A DNA stretch of 64,000 nt. Source: Symsagittifera roscoffensis (Eukaryota > Xenacoelomorpha > Acoela > Convolutidae). This document shows, in pieces, positions 47,257-58,100 of the stretch. Under the pieces are notes generated by a model. That model was not told where the DNA came from. It made no database searches and worked only from the letters and a program-made list of their open reading frames with translations. Location: NCBI RefSeq assembly GCF_963678635.1, contig NC_087065.1, positions 44,859,919 through 44,923,918 on the forward strand. The letters are read 5' to 3'. Both the position numbers and the translations under genes were made by a program. Every line of letters starts with the position of its first letter. Position 1 is the stretch's first letter.

Positions 47257-47646
47257 AGTGGTCGAGATACACGTGTGGTCTGTGACGCTAACCGGGATGG
47301 TATCGAATGTGCATTGGAGCAAGAAACTCCGGAAGGATGGACTACAATCGCCTACGCCTCACGATTTCTAAATTCATGTGAAAGTAAAAACTCGGTCAAT
47401 GAATTAGAACTGCTCGCGGCAGTTTGGGCAATAGAGCATTTTAAATACTACTTATAAGGTAGAAGATTCACACTGATCACCGACCATCAAGCCCTAATTA
47501 GCGCTCTACAAAGCAGACTAACCAGATGGATAGACCAACTATTACCATTTGACTTTGAAAAAAAACATCTCGCGGATAGCAAAATGGGGCTAATTGGCTA
47601 TATTTCAAGGCACCCAGTAGAAAAACCTCAACCGCCCGCGTACTAA
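47257..47646 (+). pseudogene. RNase H of element 4
   Basis: 47275-47457 contains CDANRDG (first Asp) and NELELLAAVWAIEHF (Glu). A TAA after KYYL separates it from FTLITDHQALISAL (Asp) and the tail at 47460-47646. The D-E-D set is complete apart from the stop. Confidence 0.83.
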
Positions 47647-47670
47647 TATGAATTTCAAGATAGCGCAAAC

Positions 47671-48138
47671 TTGAACTTAGAAATGAACTCAAATTCTTAC
47701 GGAGTTCTCAACAAGCAAAAGCTCGACCGGAACGAGAACGGCATTCGTTCAAATTCGCTTGAAACGCATAACACGTTCACATTGAATATTCAACAGCCAA
47801 ATTTCAGTCGTTATCAACATTGTCAAAAAATTCAAAATCTTGAGATTAATTGTAATCAAAATTACACCGAGAACCAACAATACGAAATCAACAGGCAAAT
47901 CAACAACAACACATCCGGTATGTCTTTGCCACCGTTCCAACGAAGCCTTCGTAAATGCCACAAAGGGGCTCAAACAACAATTTCGTTTCATCCGAAAATT
48001 ATTTCCTCCTTTGAGACATACAAGCACTTACAAAAGGACCTGACTTTCAGCGACACATGTCATCAGGTCATCCCTTCAGAGGATAGCTTAACCTTTCAGA
48101 GCGTGCCCAGAGACCAAGCATGCCAAACAAACCAGTAG
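47671..48138 (+). CDS. Post-RNase H spacer of element 4, unknown (155 codons)
   Basis: Asn/Gln-rich, low complexity, with a few Cys/His near residues 50-95 (CHKGAQTT). It sits between RNase H and integrase, as does the unrelated-looking spacer of element 3. It may be a lineage-specific Pol insert. No recognised fold. Confidence 0.55.
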   Translation: MNLEMNSNSYGVLNKQKLDRNENGIRSNSLETHNTFTLNIQQPNFSRYQHCQKIQNLEINCNQNYTENQQYEINRQINNNTSGMSLPPFQRSLRKCHKGAQTTISFHPKIISSFETYKHLQKDLTFSDTCHQVIPSEDSLTFQSVPRDQACQTNQ

Positions 48139-48156
48139 GAAATCCCACAAACATGT

Positions 48157-49815
48157 TTGGCCACCGCAATGACAGAGGAAGAAGACGTCCCAATGTATAG
48201 ACGTCAGCTTAGGAAAGTGTTTGATATTTCCTTCATAGCAGCAGCGACAAAGAAGGATAGATCAGTATACCCCTTGCTAAAGATGGTAAGAGGACAAAAG
48301 TGGGAAACTATCAAATCGTGTTACGGACCGTACTTCTATAACGTGAGAAACAGGCTATGGGTGCGAGATGGAATCCTTCTATACAATGACCGAGCAGTGA
48401 TACCTAAACAGTTAAGACAAACTCTCGTCGACTCACTCTACCTAACACATCCAGGCCAAGGCGGAATGCTCGAGGCAGCAAAAAATGTATGGTACCCGTA
48501 CCTGCACAGAGACATTGTGGCCACGGCCCAGAACTGTAAAGAATGCCACCAAAAAGGTAAAAACCTAAAGGTTATATCGGGGAAAACTCATTTCACGTCA
48601 CAAAACGCGTTAGTAGAACCCAACGAGGAAATCCAATTGGACTTTGCGGGGCCGCTGCCGGACAAAAATAATAAGGATGTCTACTTATTGGTAGGTGTCG
48701 ACGGTTTCTCCCGTTTCCCATCGGCCAAAGTAGTCACAAAAAATAAGGCGCACACAATAATCAGATTTAGGCAAACCCATATAGTCAACCACGGGGTCCG
48801 ACGAAACATACGGTGTGATCAAGCACAAGTGTTTCAGGCGAAAATAATTATGTTATATTGTAAAAATAATAACATCAAACTTATTTTCGCAGCTGTTGAC
48901 GATCATCAATCCATATGAAAAGTGGAACGACTAATAAAAACGCTAAAATCAAGACTCTCGGTTATGAAAATCGATAGCCGAATTATACCGTATAAACTTG
49001 CATCAGATGTGGCCGAACTTATCAAAACCTTGAGAATAACACCAAACGCCACAACGAAAATAACACCATTCGAAGCACATTTTGGTAGAAAACCAAACAC
49101 GCCATTAATCAATATAGCCACATCCCCCAAATTGTCAAAGCTGTCATGGGAAAACACAAAGATTGCTTTTTTAGACCAACAAGTCCTCACGAAACCAGCG
49201 CTAACGGCGGAGGCAATGTTGAATTGCGATGCTAACTATGAAGACGAGTTAGACATTAAATATCGTCAACACCAGGAACCACAGATTATGCCTGACAACA
49301 TGCCATCATCCTCACGACAACCAACCGCCACAAACCAAACGGTTGACGCCGAGCCAGTAACCCCACCAGCATGGATGGGAAAAAGAAAGGCAACCACACC
49401 AGTCAAAGATCCACAAGGATTAAGTGGTTGGGATACCAGTGACGATGAGTTTGACCGTCAGATATTGGAACGATTACCTATAGGTGCGCACTTACCTTTT
49501 TCTAATACTGCATACAATTTAGTAAGGGAAAAACGCAAAGTCCTAAACGAAAAAACAAGCAACGACATAGAAAAAACAAGGACCAAAAAACCTACACGTA
49601 CCTTAATAAAACAAGGAAAACAAAATATGGAAAGGGCGCCAATAATATTTCTTAAAGATCGCTTCAAAGGCCCGCAGCCTACTATCAACACAAAACTGGG
49701 ACAGAAAATTGATCAAGTGGCAAGAAAAACGGGCACTATAGCCCGGAAATTCAAAAAACTAGGGGTTTTCGGTAAGCAATTCAAAATATTGGAAAATGGT
49801 TCGATCGTTAATTAA
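48157..49815 (+). pseudogene. Integrase of element 4, one internal stop
   Basis: ORF 48157-48918 has the zinc finger (THPGQGGM...CKECHQKGK), LDFAGPLP (first Asp) and RCDQAQVF (second Asp). It ends at a TGA at 48916, three codons before VERLIKTLKS, which holds the Glu in ORF 48922-49815. Second Asp to Glu spans 35 positions counting the stop: D,D35E. TPFEAHFGRKPNTP follows. The C-terminal 200 codons are Lys/Thr/Pro-rich. A single nonsense change appears to separate the halves. Confidence 0.88.
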
Positions 49816-50422
49816 TAATCACACACAGCTTGGGTTCGGGAGGACGGCAAGCAACCATTGGTAATTAGACACGATGAACTCGCATTTGTACCGGATCCAC
49901 GGGTATACGTAAAAATCCGCCCAGCAGCCCTTAGGCACTTTGTTGCATATAAACACTGACCCAGAGCAAAGCCTCGTGTTTCAGTAAAAAGCACAAAGCA
50001 AGACAAGCCGAAACAGGCCACCATTCAAATGTTACCCGAAATTCGAAATAAGAAAATCAGCCCGAAAAAACCGCCACCAAAAAAACCTGGAGCAAATCTT
50101 TTTTCAATCCGGGAATAGACGAGCGATAGGACATGGACATGACGGCCTGATCAAAAAGAACACACAAAAAACAAGAGCTACCGCGGAAATAAATCAGGAC
50201 ACCTCTTCCACACCGCAACCAACTGGCAAACAAAGTCCAGCGAATAAATTGCAAAAGAGCAGAATCGCAAATGCGGATATTCAATTTGAATGCGATACGT
50301 CTATCTCATTATAGGATTAGGATCTCAATCGCAAAACACCTTTCCCTTGAAACCAGCTCCAAAAAGACTGACTGGACACCAAGCGAACACCAGAGGACTT
50401 TGATCAAGAGTGTCGACGCTCC

Positions 50423-50995
50423 GTGAGGACTCGTACCAGTGCGTTGGCCGGAAAATTTGGCACTGCTATACCGATAAGCAAGATAGAAGCGCAAAACACA
50501 GACAACCTTAACGTAATCTGTCAGATCCAAATAGTCCCAACACCAGAGGCAGTATCAAAGGTTACAAGCGACGCCATACCTCAACAAGAAGCTCGAGAAG
50601 TAATTTCACTGTCATATTCATTAGAGTGCGTGGAAATCCAGATGGAGCCAGCTACACCAGAGTACGCTAGAGCATCCAGCCAACAAAAGGACAATGTACT
50701 CGAAGGTCCCAAACAACCTTGCCACCAAAACGACTCGCCAACACCAGCTGCACAACAACAGAGGGCAATCAGCTCGAGGTACGTCATTGATAGACCACCA
50801 CAAGCCACTACTCCTGATGCAACTTTCTTGGAGAGTTTTGATTCGGCTATGAAAATTTTAAAAGAAATCTCACCGAGAAACAACAAACTGGCAATCATCA
50901 TCGAAAAACGCTGTGGACAATCTATCATCATCGATGGACGCTGCGGATATTCTGCCAAAAACACCAACCGAAGACAAAAACGAAAATTAGTTTAA
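50423..50995 (+). CDS. Element 4 tail ORF, 190 codons, unknown
   Basis: Intact ORF ending just before the polypurine tract. Gln/Ser/Thr/Pro-rich in the first part and basic at the end (RRQKRKLV). No domain recognised. It is the positional counterpart of the tails in elements 2 and 3. 49816-50422 between it and integrase has only broken frames. Confidence 0.55.
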   Translation: MRTRTSALAGKFGTAIPISKIEAQNTDNLNVICQIQIVPTPEAVSKVTSDAIPQQEAREVISLSYSLECVEIQMEPATPEYARASSQQKDNVLEGPKQPCHQNDSPTPAAQQQRAISSRYVIDRPPQATTPDATFLESFDSAMKILKEISPRNNKLAIIIEKRCGQSIIIDGRCGYSAKNTNRRQKRKLV

Positions 50996-51004
50996 TTTTT
51001 TTTT

Positions 51005-51019
51005 CAAAAAAAGGGGAAG
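51005..51019 (+). promoter_or_regulatory. Polypurine tract of element 4
   Basis: caaaaaaaggggaag abuts the right LTR, the expected plus-strand primer. Confidence 0.8.
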
Positions 51020-51371
51020 TGTAATCCAGTGGATAGTAAGAAAACTAAGTTAATCAGATAGTTGATACAGGTACTAAAACAAGAAACATATTATTATATT
51101 GATATAAGCTCTCGGCGCTACATATACATATATAACCAGTTGGTATATCTACATAATCTATAGAGATCTGTGATAATACGTTATTATTAAACCTAACTCA
51201 TTATGTACAAGTAATTATGAGTTCTGACTCTCACATGCTTTCGAGGTCAGTTCAAAACAGAAACAGATTCTCGCTTAACAGACTGAATTAAAGTTGATCG
51301 AATTCTTCTTTTTCGAACGCCATTCAGAATCTCAATCTAGCTTACACTATAGATCTTCCGTGGGTATAACA
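51020..51371 (+). repeat. Element 4, 3' LTR
   Basis: 352 bp, tgtaatccag...gggtataaca, TG...CA termini, directly after the polypurine tract. Confidence 0.92.
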
Positions 51372-51407
51372 ACTTAGTTGAAATCGGAAATTCCCGTATC
51401 GTGAAAC
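51372..51407. repeat. 36-bp direct repeat flanking element 4, right copy
   Basis: Immediately follows the 3' LTR. Two substitutions relative to 44205-44240. Confidence 0.88.
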
Positions 51408-51784
51408 AAAAAACAAAAGAAAGAATAAAATTGAAATCATTTTCAGAAAACATAAAAGATCCAAAAAAGAGTAAGTCCAAATGAGATGCAGTCCATCTTT
51501 CCTGTTTGTATTGTTTGTTGTTTTCATTTGTATTGCAATCCAAACGAACGATTGCAATCCAAACTGAATAAATAATTGAGAATTTATGAACGCTAATAAA
51601 AAATTTCCCATCAATCAGGAAGAGTAATGTAATCAGATAGCTTACTGGACTATCAGTGCAAGGTGGAAAAGGCAAGATCAGAAGGACAGCAAAAATCTTC
51701 TTTTAGGTATCCTCATGCACTTTTGGTATCATTTTATCCACACTAACATTCATTTTAAAAAACATTGTGCCCGGGTCGAGATCC

Positions 51785-51975
51785 CGCTCAAAAACCGCTC
51801 AAGATATGAGCGGTTTGAGCGGTTTTTCAGCAAGATTTGTGCGGTTTGAGCGGTTTGGGCGGTTTTTTTTGGAAAACCGCTCAAACCGCTCAAATCTTGC
51901 TTGATTTTTGAACGGTTTTTCAAGCAAGATTTGAGCGGTTTTAGGGCGGTTTTTGAGCGGTCTTATAAAGAAAAC
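51785..51975. repeat. gagcggttt cluster with inverted copies
   Basis: Repeats of 'gagcggtttt' and its complement 'aaaaccgctc' alternate. Two longer inverted units include caagatttg.gcggtttgagcgg and ccgctcaaaccgctcaaatcttg. Locally GC-rich and foldable. Confidence 0.8.
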
Positions 51976-52199
51976 CGATTAAAACCAACAAAAAGGCCTG
52001 GAAAGGTAATGTGACCCCGTGTTGACATCGCTAAACCAAAAATGCTTCTTTTAAATTTCCCCACACCGAAAAAGCTTATCATGGAAAAAATGCTAATCAT
52101 ACAATTTTCATACAATTTCAAAAAACCATTGAAAAAAGATTCAATCTAGTTTCTCCGGCTATTTGAACCAAATACAACAGTCTGGTGATGAAAAATAAC

Positions 52200-52570
52200 T
52201 ACGTTTATTTTTTTTTTTTGAAAAAAAAAATGGTTATCATACAATTTCCATATATGAAAATTGTATGATAACCATTTTTTCATGAAAGGCAAGATTTTTA
52301 GAAATTGTTCAAACATGTTTATAAACAAATTTAAATTATTTAAGAATGCTTTTGCTCAATTTACCGGACATTGCTCATCAAAAACGAAAATTTAATTTGA
52401 AGCTAAAAAATAGTTATCATACAGTTTGCATATATGAAAATTGTATGATAACCATTTTTTCATTTAAGGCAAGATGTTGAAAATAAAGTTAAAACTTGGT
52501 TTTAATCAAATTTAAAGTAATTAAGAGTGCTTTTGTTCAATTTAAAACACCTTGCTCATCAAAAACGAGA
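52200..52570. repeat. Two 180-bp tandem units, each with a 56-bp palindrome
   Basis: Palindromes at 52225-52280 and 52405-52460 (aaaaaatggttatcatacaa and inverse) are followed by similar sequence (aaggcaagat..., aatgcttttgctcaattt, tgctcatcaaaaacga). A more diverged unit precedes at about 52020-52140. Confidence 0.8.
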
Positions 52571-52705
52571 TTTTCAAACCAGGTTTTTTGCTCAATTTTA
52601 ATCATCACAAGTTGTTAATTGTCACAAAAAGACGAGTAAAACTGAGATCTCGAAGATCGGAGCCACACAGTTCTTCTTCTCCGAAAATGACTCGGGGTAG
52701 GTTGC

Positions 52706-52732
52706 GGTTAGGGTTAGGTTAGAATTAGGGTT
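52706..52732. repeat. Short TTAGGG-like stretch
   Basis: ggttagggttaggttagaat then taggg: TTAGGG-type repeats with interruptions, too short for a telomere. A possible interstitial remnant or chance. Confidence 0.5.
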
Positions 52733-52980
52733 TCTTAAGAATAATTTCACAATTTCTGGAAAACAGAATGGAAAAAAACTTTAAAAAAACCAAATTTCTA
52801 GCCACAACAATTCTCTTTGGACCAACTCTGAATAACTGACGCAATATTCGTCTTTGGGAAAACAAAAAAGGTTTGTCCATCCATTTATCAAGCGATACTC
52901 ATAATTTATCTCATTTTTTGTTTTTAGAATTTAGGCTAAATAACGGTTTCAAAAGTATTTTTACTTTGAAATGAGATAAT

Positions 52981-53948
52981 TGTCATGATCTTAGAATATC
53001 ATGATGTCACTGTAATATCAAACATTATCCAGGAAAAATAGTCCAGGAGAAATCACTTTTTAATTGTGGATTGTTTTTAACGGAAATTTTGCTGTTTGAT
53101 TATTATATAATACTGTAAAAATCACTAAATTGTTCATACTGATCAAGTATACAACAATCACTAACCGATTAGTCCAGCTACCACCAACAACGAAAGCTGT
53201 AATAATATATAATTATTGCTTAAAACCTCGCTTTTACAAATATCTCAATTCCTGGCCTCTAAGTCATCATTTGGTAACAAGAGTGTGGGATTGCCATCAA
53301 AGCGATACGAATTCATGCGGAAGAAGACAAAAACAGGAGTACGGATATTCTAATTCATTAAATCCTGGCAATTTTGAGGAGTTTTGCATGGAGCTGACGT
53401 CTTCTAACAGCCATCATCACCAACGACGAAGATTGGGCCAATTCAGGATAGCCCCAATGAGGGCGACTACTGAAGAAAAAGAAGAAAAAAAACCCACTCA
53501 AGGGTTGATAGCAGTTATTCTAACATCCAGAGACAGAGAAGATTGTCGAAAAACGGAAGCAGCCATGTCATTTTCATCGACATTGTCTTAGACTAACTGA
53601 TCAGTGGTTTGTTCGACCAGTGAAAAATCAAAAACGGTAAAACTTTTTTGAAGAGTAGTTGTGTCATAATCTTAGAAAATCCTGATGTCATTGAAATGTA
53701 ATATCAAACATTATCCAAGAGAAATAGTTATCACTATGTATATGTGGATTGTTCCTGAAGGAAATTTTGCTGTTTGATTATTATATAATACTGTAAATAT
53801 CACCAAATTATTCGTACTGATCAAGTATACAACAATCACTAATCGATTAGTCCAGCTACCACCAACAACGATAGCTGTAATAATATATAATTAATGCTTA
53901 AAACCTCGCTTTTACATATCTCTCAAGTCCTGACAGCTCAAGTCATCA
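52981..53948. mobile_element. Candidate miniature LTR element (TRIM-like)
   Basis: Direct repeats 52981-53269 (289 bp) and 53662-53948 (287 bp) both begin TGTCAT and end TCATCA. tTGGTAACAAGAGTG right after the first fits a primer-binding site. The 392-bp internal part has no retroviral motif. No target duplication was found, so a simple tandem duplication remains possible. The 153-codon ORF at 53130 runs from repeat into interior and is not taken as a gene. Confidence 0.6.
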
Positions 53949-55129
53949 TAAAAATCCCGGAATTCTCATTGTTTGTTCAATATTTTTAAATTTTCTCATT
54001 CTTTTCATTATTATGTGGTTTTCTGCAACTCACTCAAAGTCAAAGAAAAACAAAAAAAGAAGTTTTTTATACAGGGATGAACAAAAAGCTAACAAATAGC
54101 CAAATTTTTTTTTCCTAGTCACAATGTTTTCTTATAGGACGTAACAAGAAAATGAAATTTTAAGCTCAGAAAATGGTACTATATTCAATTCGTAGCTCAA
54201 GAGAAGCTCAACCATACCATTTTTTTTGAAATCCAATAAGTTTCCGTAGAGAACTGATCTTTTTTCTGCTGCCAGTCATTCTGTTATCAAATTTTTTTCT
54301 AGGACGCATAACTTTATGAGTCAATTTTAACGTGATATGATTGTAGTTTCAATCAAAAGATCATGGCTAGAGCTCTCTAAAGAACTCCCATTTTTTGCCA
54401 ATTTAGAGAGAAAAAGATGTTTTCTCCTAATCGCAACTTTTGCGAAAATAGACTTTTATACCAATTCTGAGTTTTTCCTCGTGTCTTTGAAGTTTTCTTT
54501 TTTACTGAGGAACTCAAGGTATGTAGAAGCTCAATTGTGTTGTTGCAAAACAGAGTAATTGAGTGATTACGATGAACCTATTGTAGTTTTAATTTCTAAG
54601 AAAACATATTGGGGAAGGCGTACCAAAAACCAAAAAATTTATGCAAAGTAGCAAAATAACACATTGAATTTTGCAATTACATCTAAACAAATTTTCAGTT
54701 TGAGCAAACGAGGTAGCTCTCGGAGTGACGTCAGAAGCCTGTTTAATATTAAAGCACAATAAATTGTGCTGTAAGCTTTAAAAATTGGTTTACCTCTTTT
54801 TTTAAAAGTTAAACCCAAAGCTTTAGTGTTTATGCTTAACTTGTCCATGATGTTCAGCGGAATATGATCTGAATTTTCGCTTTCAAAGGCATTTGTCTCC
54901 TGTAAACGTTTATAAAAGATCAAAATGAACCTTTGGACGATTAAAAACTGACGTTTACACATTTTTTTCTTTGTACATGTTTTTCAACTAACCACTTAGG
55001 GTAGGCGCTTTTTCTGCTTACTCGACTCAAAAGTGTTTTTTCATAAAAACAGAATTATAAGTAGTTCATATTATAAAAACCGTGCTATTTTGACCTGTTT
55101 GATAATAAAAGCTATCAGTCAGTCAGTCG
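53949..55129. other. No gene seen
   Basis: AT-rich unique sequence. The ORFs at 54337 (+) and 54639 (-) have no recognisable motif and no splice-flanked partners. Confidence 0.4.
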
Positions 55130-58100
55130 TTGGCTATGCTGTCTTCCAGTACCCGTTTTTGCTTGTTTTGACTGGTCTTTGAAATTGTTTTGTCCTCCAT
55201 GCTAGTTGACTATCCTTATATGGGACCATGCCTTGAACTATATGTATATTGAAGCTAGGATGATACAACTTCGAGGTTAAGCGTAGATTACACCAGTGTT
55301 CATGATGTTAGCATCATGAGTACGGTTAAAATAGGTTTAGTCAGGTTTTTTAGTCAATTTTTGTTGTTACAGGTCTTTTTTTTTAATGAGTACACATCAG
55401 TTTTGTAGGAAAAAAACTTTTCGTAGAGATGTTGGATTTCAGTGGAAGGGGTATCATTAGTTCGGTTTTGGGCAGGGCTTTCTCCTGGTACCCGAATTTG
55501 TTTGTTTTGGTACGTATTTAGGAAAAATATATGCATATTTATTAGAGAAACGTTAAAACCAGTTGAAGGGCTCGATAAAAGATACCTTTCAAGAAAACTC
55601 CTCATAGAGATGACGGATTCAAGTGGGAGGGGTATCATTAGTTCGGTCTTGAGCAGAGCTTTCTCTTAGTACCCGAGTTTGTTTGTTTTGTTAAGTATTT
55701 AGGAAAAACATATGCATAATTATTAGAGAAAGGTTAAAACCAGTTGAAGGGCTCGTTAAAAGATGTGATATCTCAATGTATATTGAAGCTAAGATGATAA
55801 AACTTTGAGGTTAAGCGTACACTACCACATTTTTGATGATGATTTTTTCAGATTTCTTGTTAAAGTGTTTTCAGTTACTTTTTTTGGTCATTTTTTGTTA
55901 GTCCTTTTTATTGTTACTTTTTTTAATGAGAACACATTAGTTTTTTAAGAAGAACTTTTCGTAGAGATGAAGGATTTCAGTGAGAGGAGTATCATTAGTT
56001 TGGTATTAGTTAGGGCTTTCTGCTAGTACCCGAGTTTGTTTGTTTTGGTAAGTATTTAGGAAAAATATAGGCATATTTATTAGAGAAACGTTAAAACCAG
56101 TTGAAGGGCTCGATAAAAGATGTGATAACTCATTGTATATTGAAGCTAGGATGATAACATTTTCAGTTTAAGCGTAAAGTACAACAGTTTTGATGATGTT
56201 TTTATCAGATTTACTGTTAAAAAGTTTTCAGTCATTTTTTTTGGTCATTTTTTGTTAACGTCCTTTTTGTTGTTACAGGACTTTTTTTAATGAGTGCACA
56301 TCAGTTTTTTTAGGAAGAACTTTTCGTAGATTTGACGGATTTAAGTGGGATGGGTATCATTAGTTCGGTCTTGAGCAGGACTTTCTCTTAGTACCCGAGT
56401 TTGTTTGTTTTGTTAAGTATTTAGGAAAAACATATGCATATTTATTAGAGAAACGTTAAAACCAGTTGAAGGGCTCGTTAAAAGATGTGATATCTCATTG
56501 TATATTGAAGCTAAGATGATAAAACTTTGAGGTTAAGCGTAAATTACCACATTATTGATGATGGTTCTTTCAGATTTCTTGTTAAAGTGTTTTTAGTTAC
56601 TTTTTTGGTCATTTTTTGTTAGTCCTTTTTATTGTTACTTTTTTTTTAATGAGAACACATCAGTTTTTAGGAAGAACTTTTCGTAGAGATGACGGATTTC
56701 AGTGAGAGGAATATCATTAGTTTGGTATCAGTTAGGGCTTTCTCCTAGTACCCGAGTTTGTTTGTTTTGGTAAGTATTTAGGAAAAATATAGGCATATTT
56801 ATTAGAGAAACGTTAAAACCAGTTGAAGGGCTCAATAAAAGATGTGATAACTCCTTGTATTTTCAAGTTAGGATGATAAAACTTTAAGGTTAAGCGTAAA
56901 AAGAAACAGTGTTGTTGATGTTATGATCAGTTTTACAGTTAAACGTTTTCAGTCACTTTTTTTGGTCATTTTTTGTTGTTACAGGATTTTTTTTTGATGA
57001 GTACACATCAGTTTTTTTTAAAAGAACTCCTCATAGAGACGACGGATTCAAGTGGGAGGGGTATAATTAGTTCGGTCTTGAGCAGGACTTTCTCTTAGTA
57101 CCCGAGTTTGTTTGTTTTGTTAAGTATTTAGGAAAAACATATGCATATTTATTAGAGAAACGTTAAAACCAGTTGAAGGGCTCGTTAAAAGATGTGATAT
57201 CTCATTGTATATTGAAGCTAAGATGATAAAACTTTGAGGTTAAGCGTAAATTACCACATTATTGATGATGGTTCTTTCAGATTTCTTGTTAAAGTGTTTT
57301 TAGTTACTTTTTTGGTCATTTTTTGTTAGTCCTTTTTATTGTTACTTTTTTTTTAATGAGAACACATCAGTTTTTAGGAAGAACTTTTCGTAGAGATGAC
57401 GGATTTCAGTGAGAGGAATATCATTAGTTTGGTATCAGTTAGGGCTTTCTCCTAGTACCCGAGTTTGTTTGTTTTGGTAAGTATTTAGGAAAAATATAGG
57501 CATATTTATTAGAGAAACGTTAAAACCAGTTGAAGGGCTCGATAAAAGATGTGATAACTCCTTGTATTTTCAAGTTAGGATGATAAAACTTTAAGGTTAA
57601 GCGTAAAAAGAAACAGTGTTGTTGATGTTATGATCAGTTTTACAGTTAAACGTTTTCAGTCACTTTTTTTGGTCATTTTTTGTTGTTACAGGATTTTTTT
57701 TTGATGAGTACACATCAGTTTTTTTTAAAAGAACTCCTCATAGAGACGACGGATTCAAGTGGGAGGGGTATAATTAGTTCGGTCTTGAGCAGGACTTTCT
57801 CTTAGTACCCGAGTTTGTTTGTTTTGTTAAGTATTTAGGAAAAACATATGCATATTTATTAGAGAAACGTTAAAACCAGTTGAAGGGCTCGTTAAAAGAT
57901 GTGATATCTCATTGTATATTGAAGCTAAGATGATAAAACTTTGAGGTTAAGCGTAAATTACCACATTATTGATGATGGTTCTTTCAGATTTCTTGTTAAA
58001 GTGTTTTTAGTTACTTTTTTGGTCATTTTTTGTTAGTCCTTTTTATTGTTACTTTTTTTTTAATGAGAACACATCAGTTTTTAGGAAGAACTTTTCGTAG

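Larger units (their letters stand above)
44269..51371 (+). mobile_element. Ty3/gypsy LTR retrotransposon, element 4 (about 7.1 kb)
   Basis: LTRs of 346 bp (left, first six bases replaced) and 352 bp (right) enclose a primer-binding site, gag, protease, RT, RNase H, spacer, integrase, tail and polypurine tract, all on the + strand. The LTRs differ at few sites. Gag, RT and RNase H carry stops or shifts, so it is not autonomous. The flanks share a 36-bp direct repeat that is not a standard 4-6-bp target duplication. Confidence 0.93.

Noticed and set aside
52706-52732. Telomere
   Set aside because: Only a few interrupted TTAGGG-like units in the interior of the window.
53130-53591. 153-codon ORF
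   Set aside because: Starts within the direct repeat and runs into the interior, with no domain and no conservation between the repeat copies.
54337-54962. Two ORFs of 73 and 107 codons
   Set aside because: No motif, no splice-flanked partners, AT-rich composition typical of chance.
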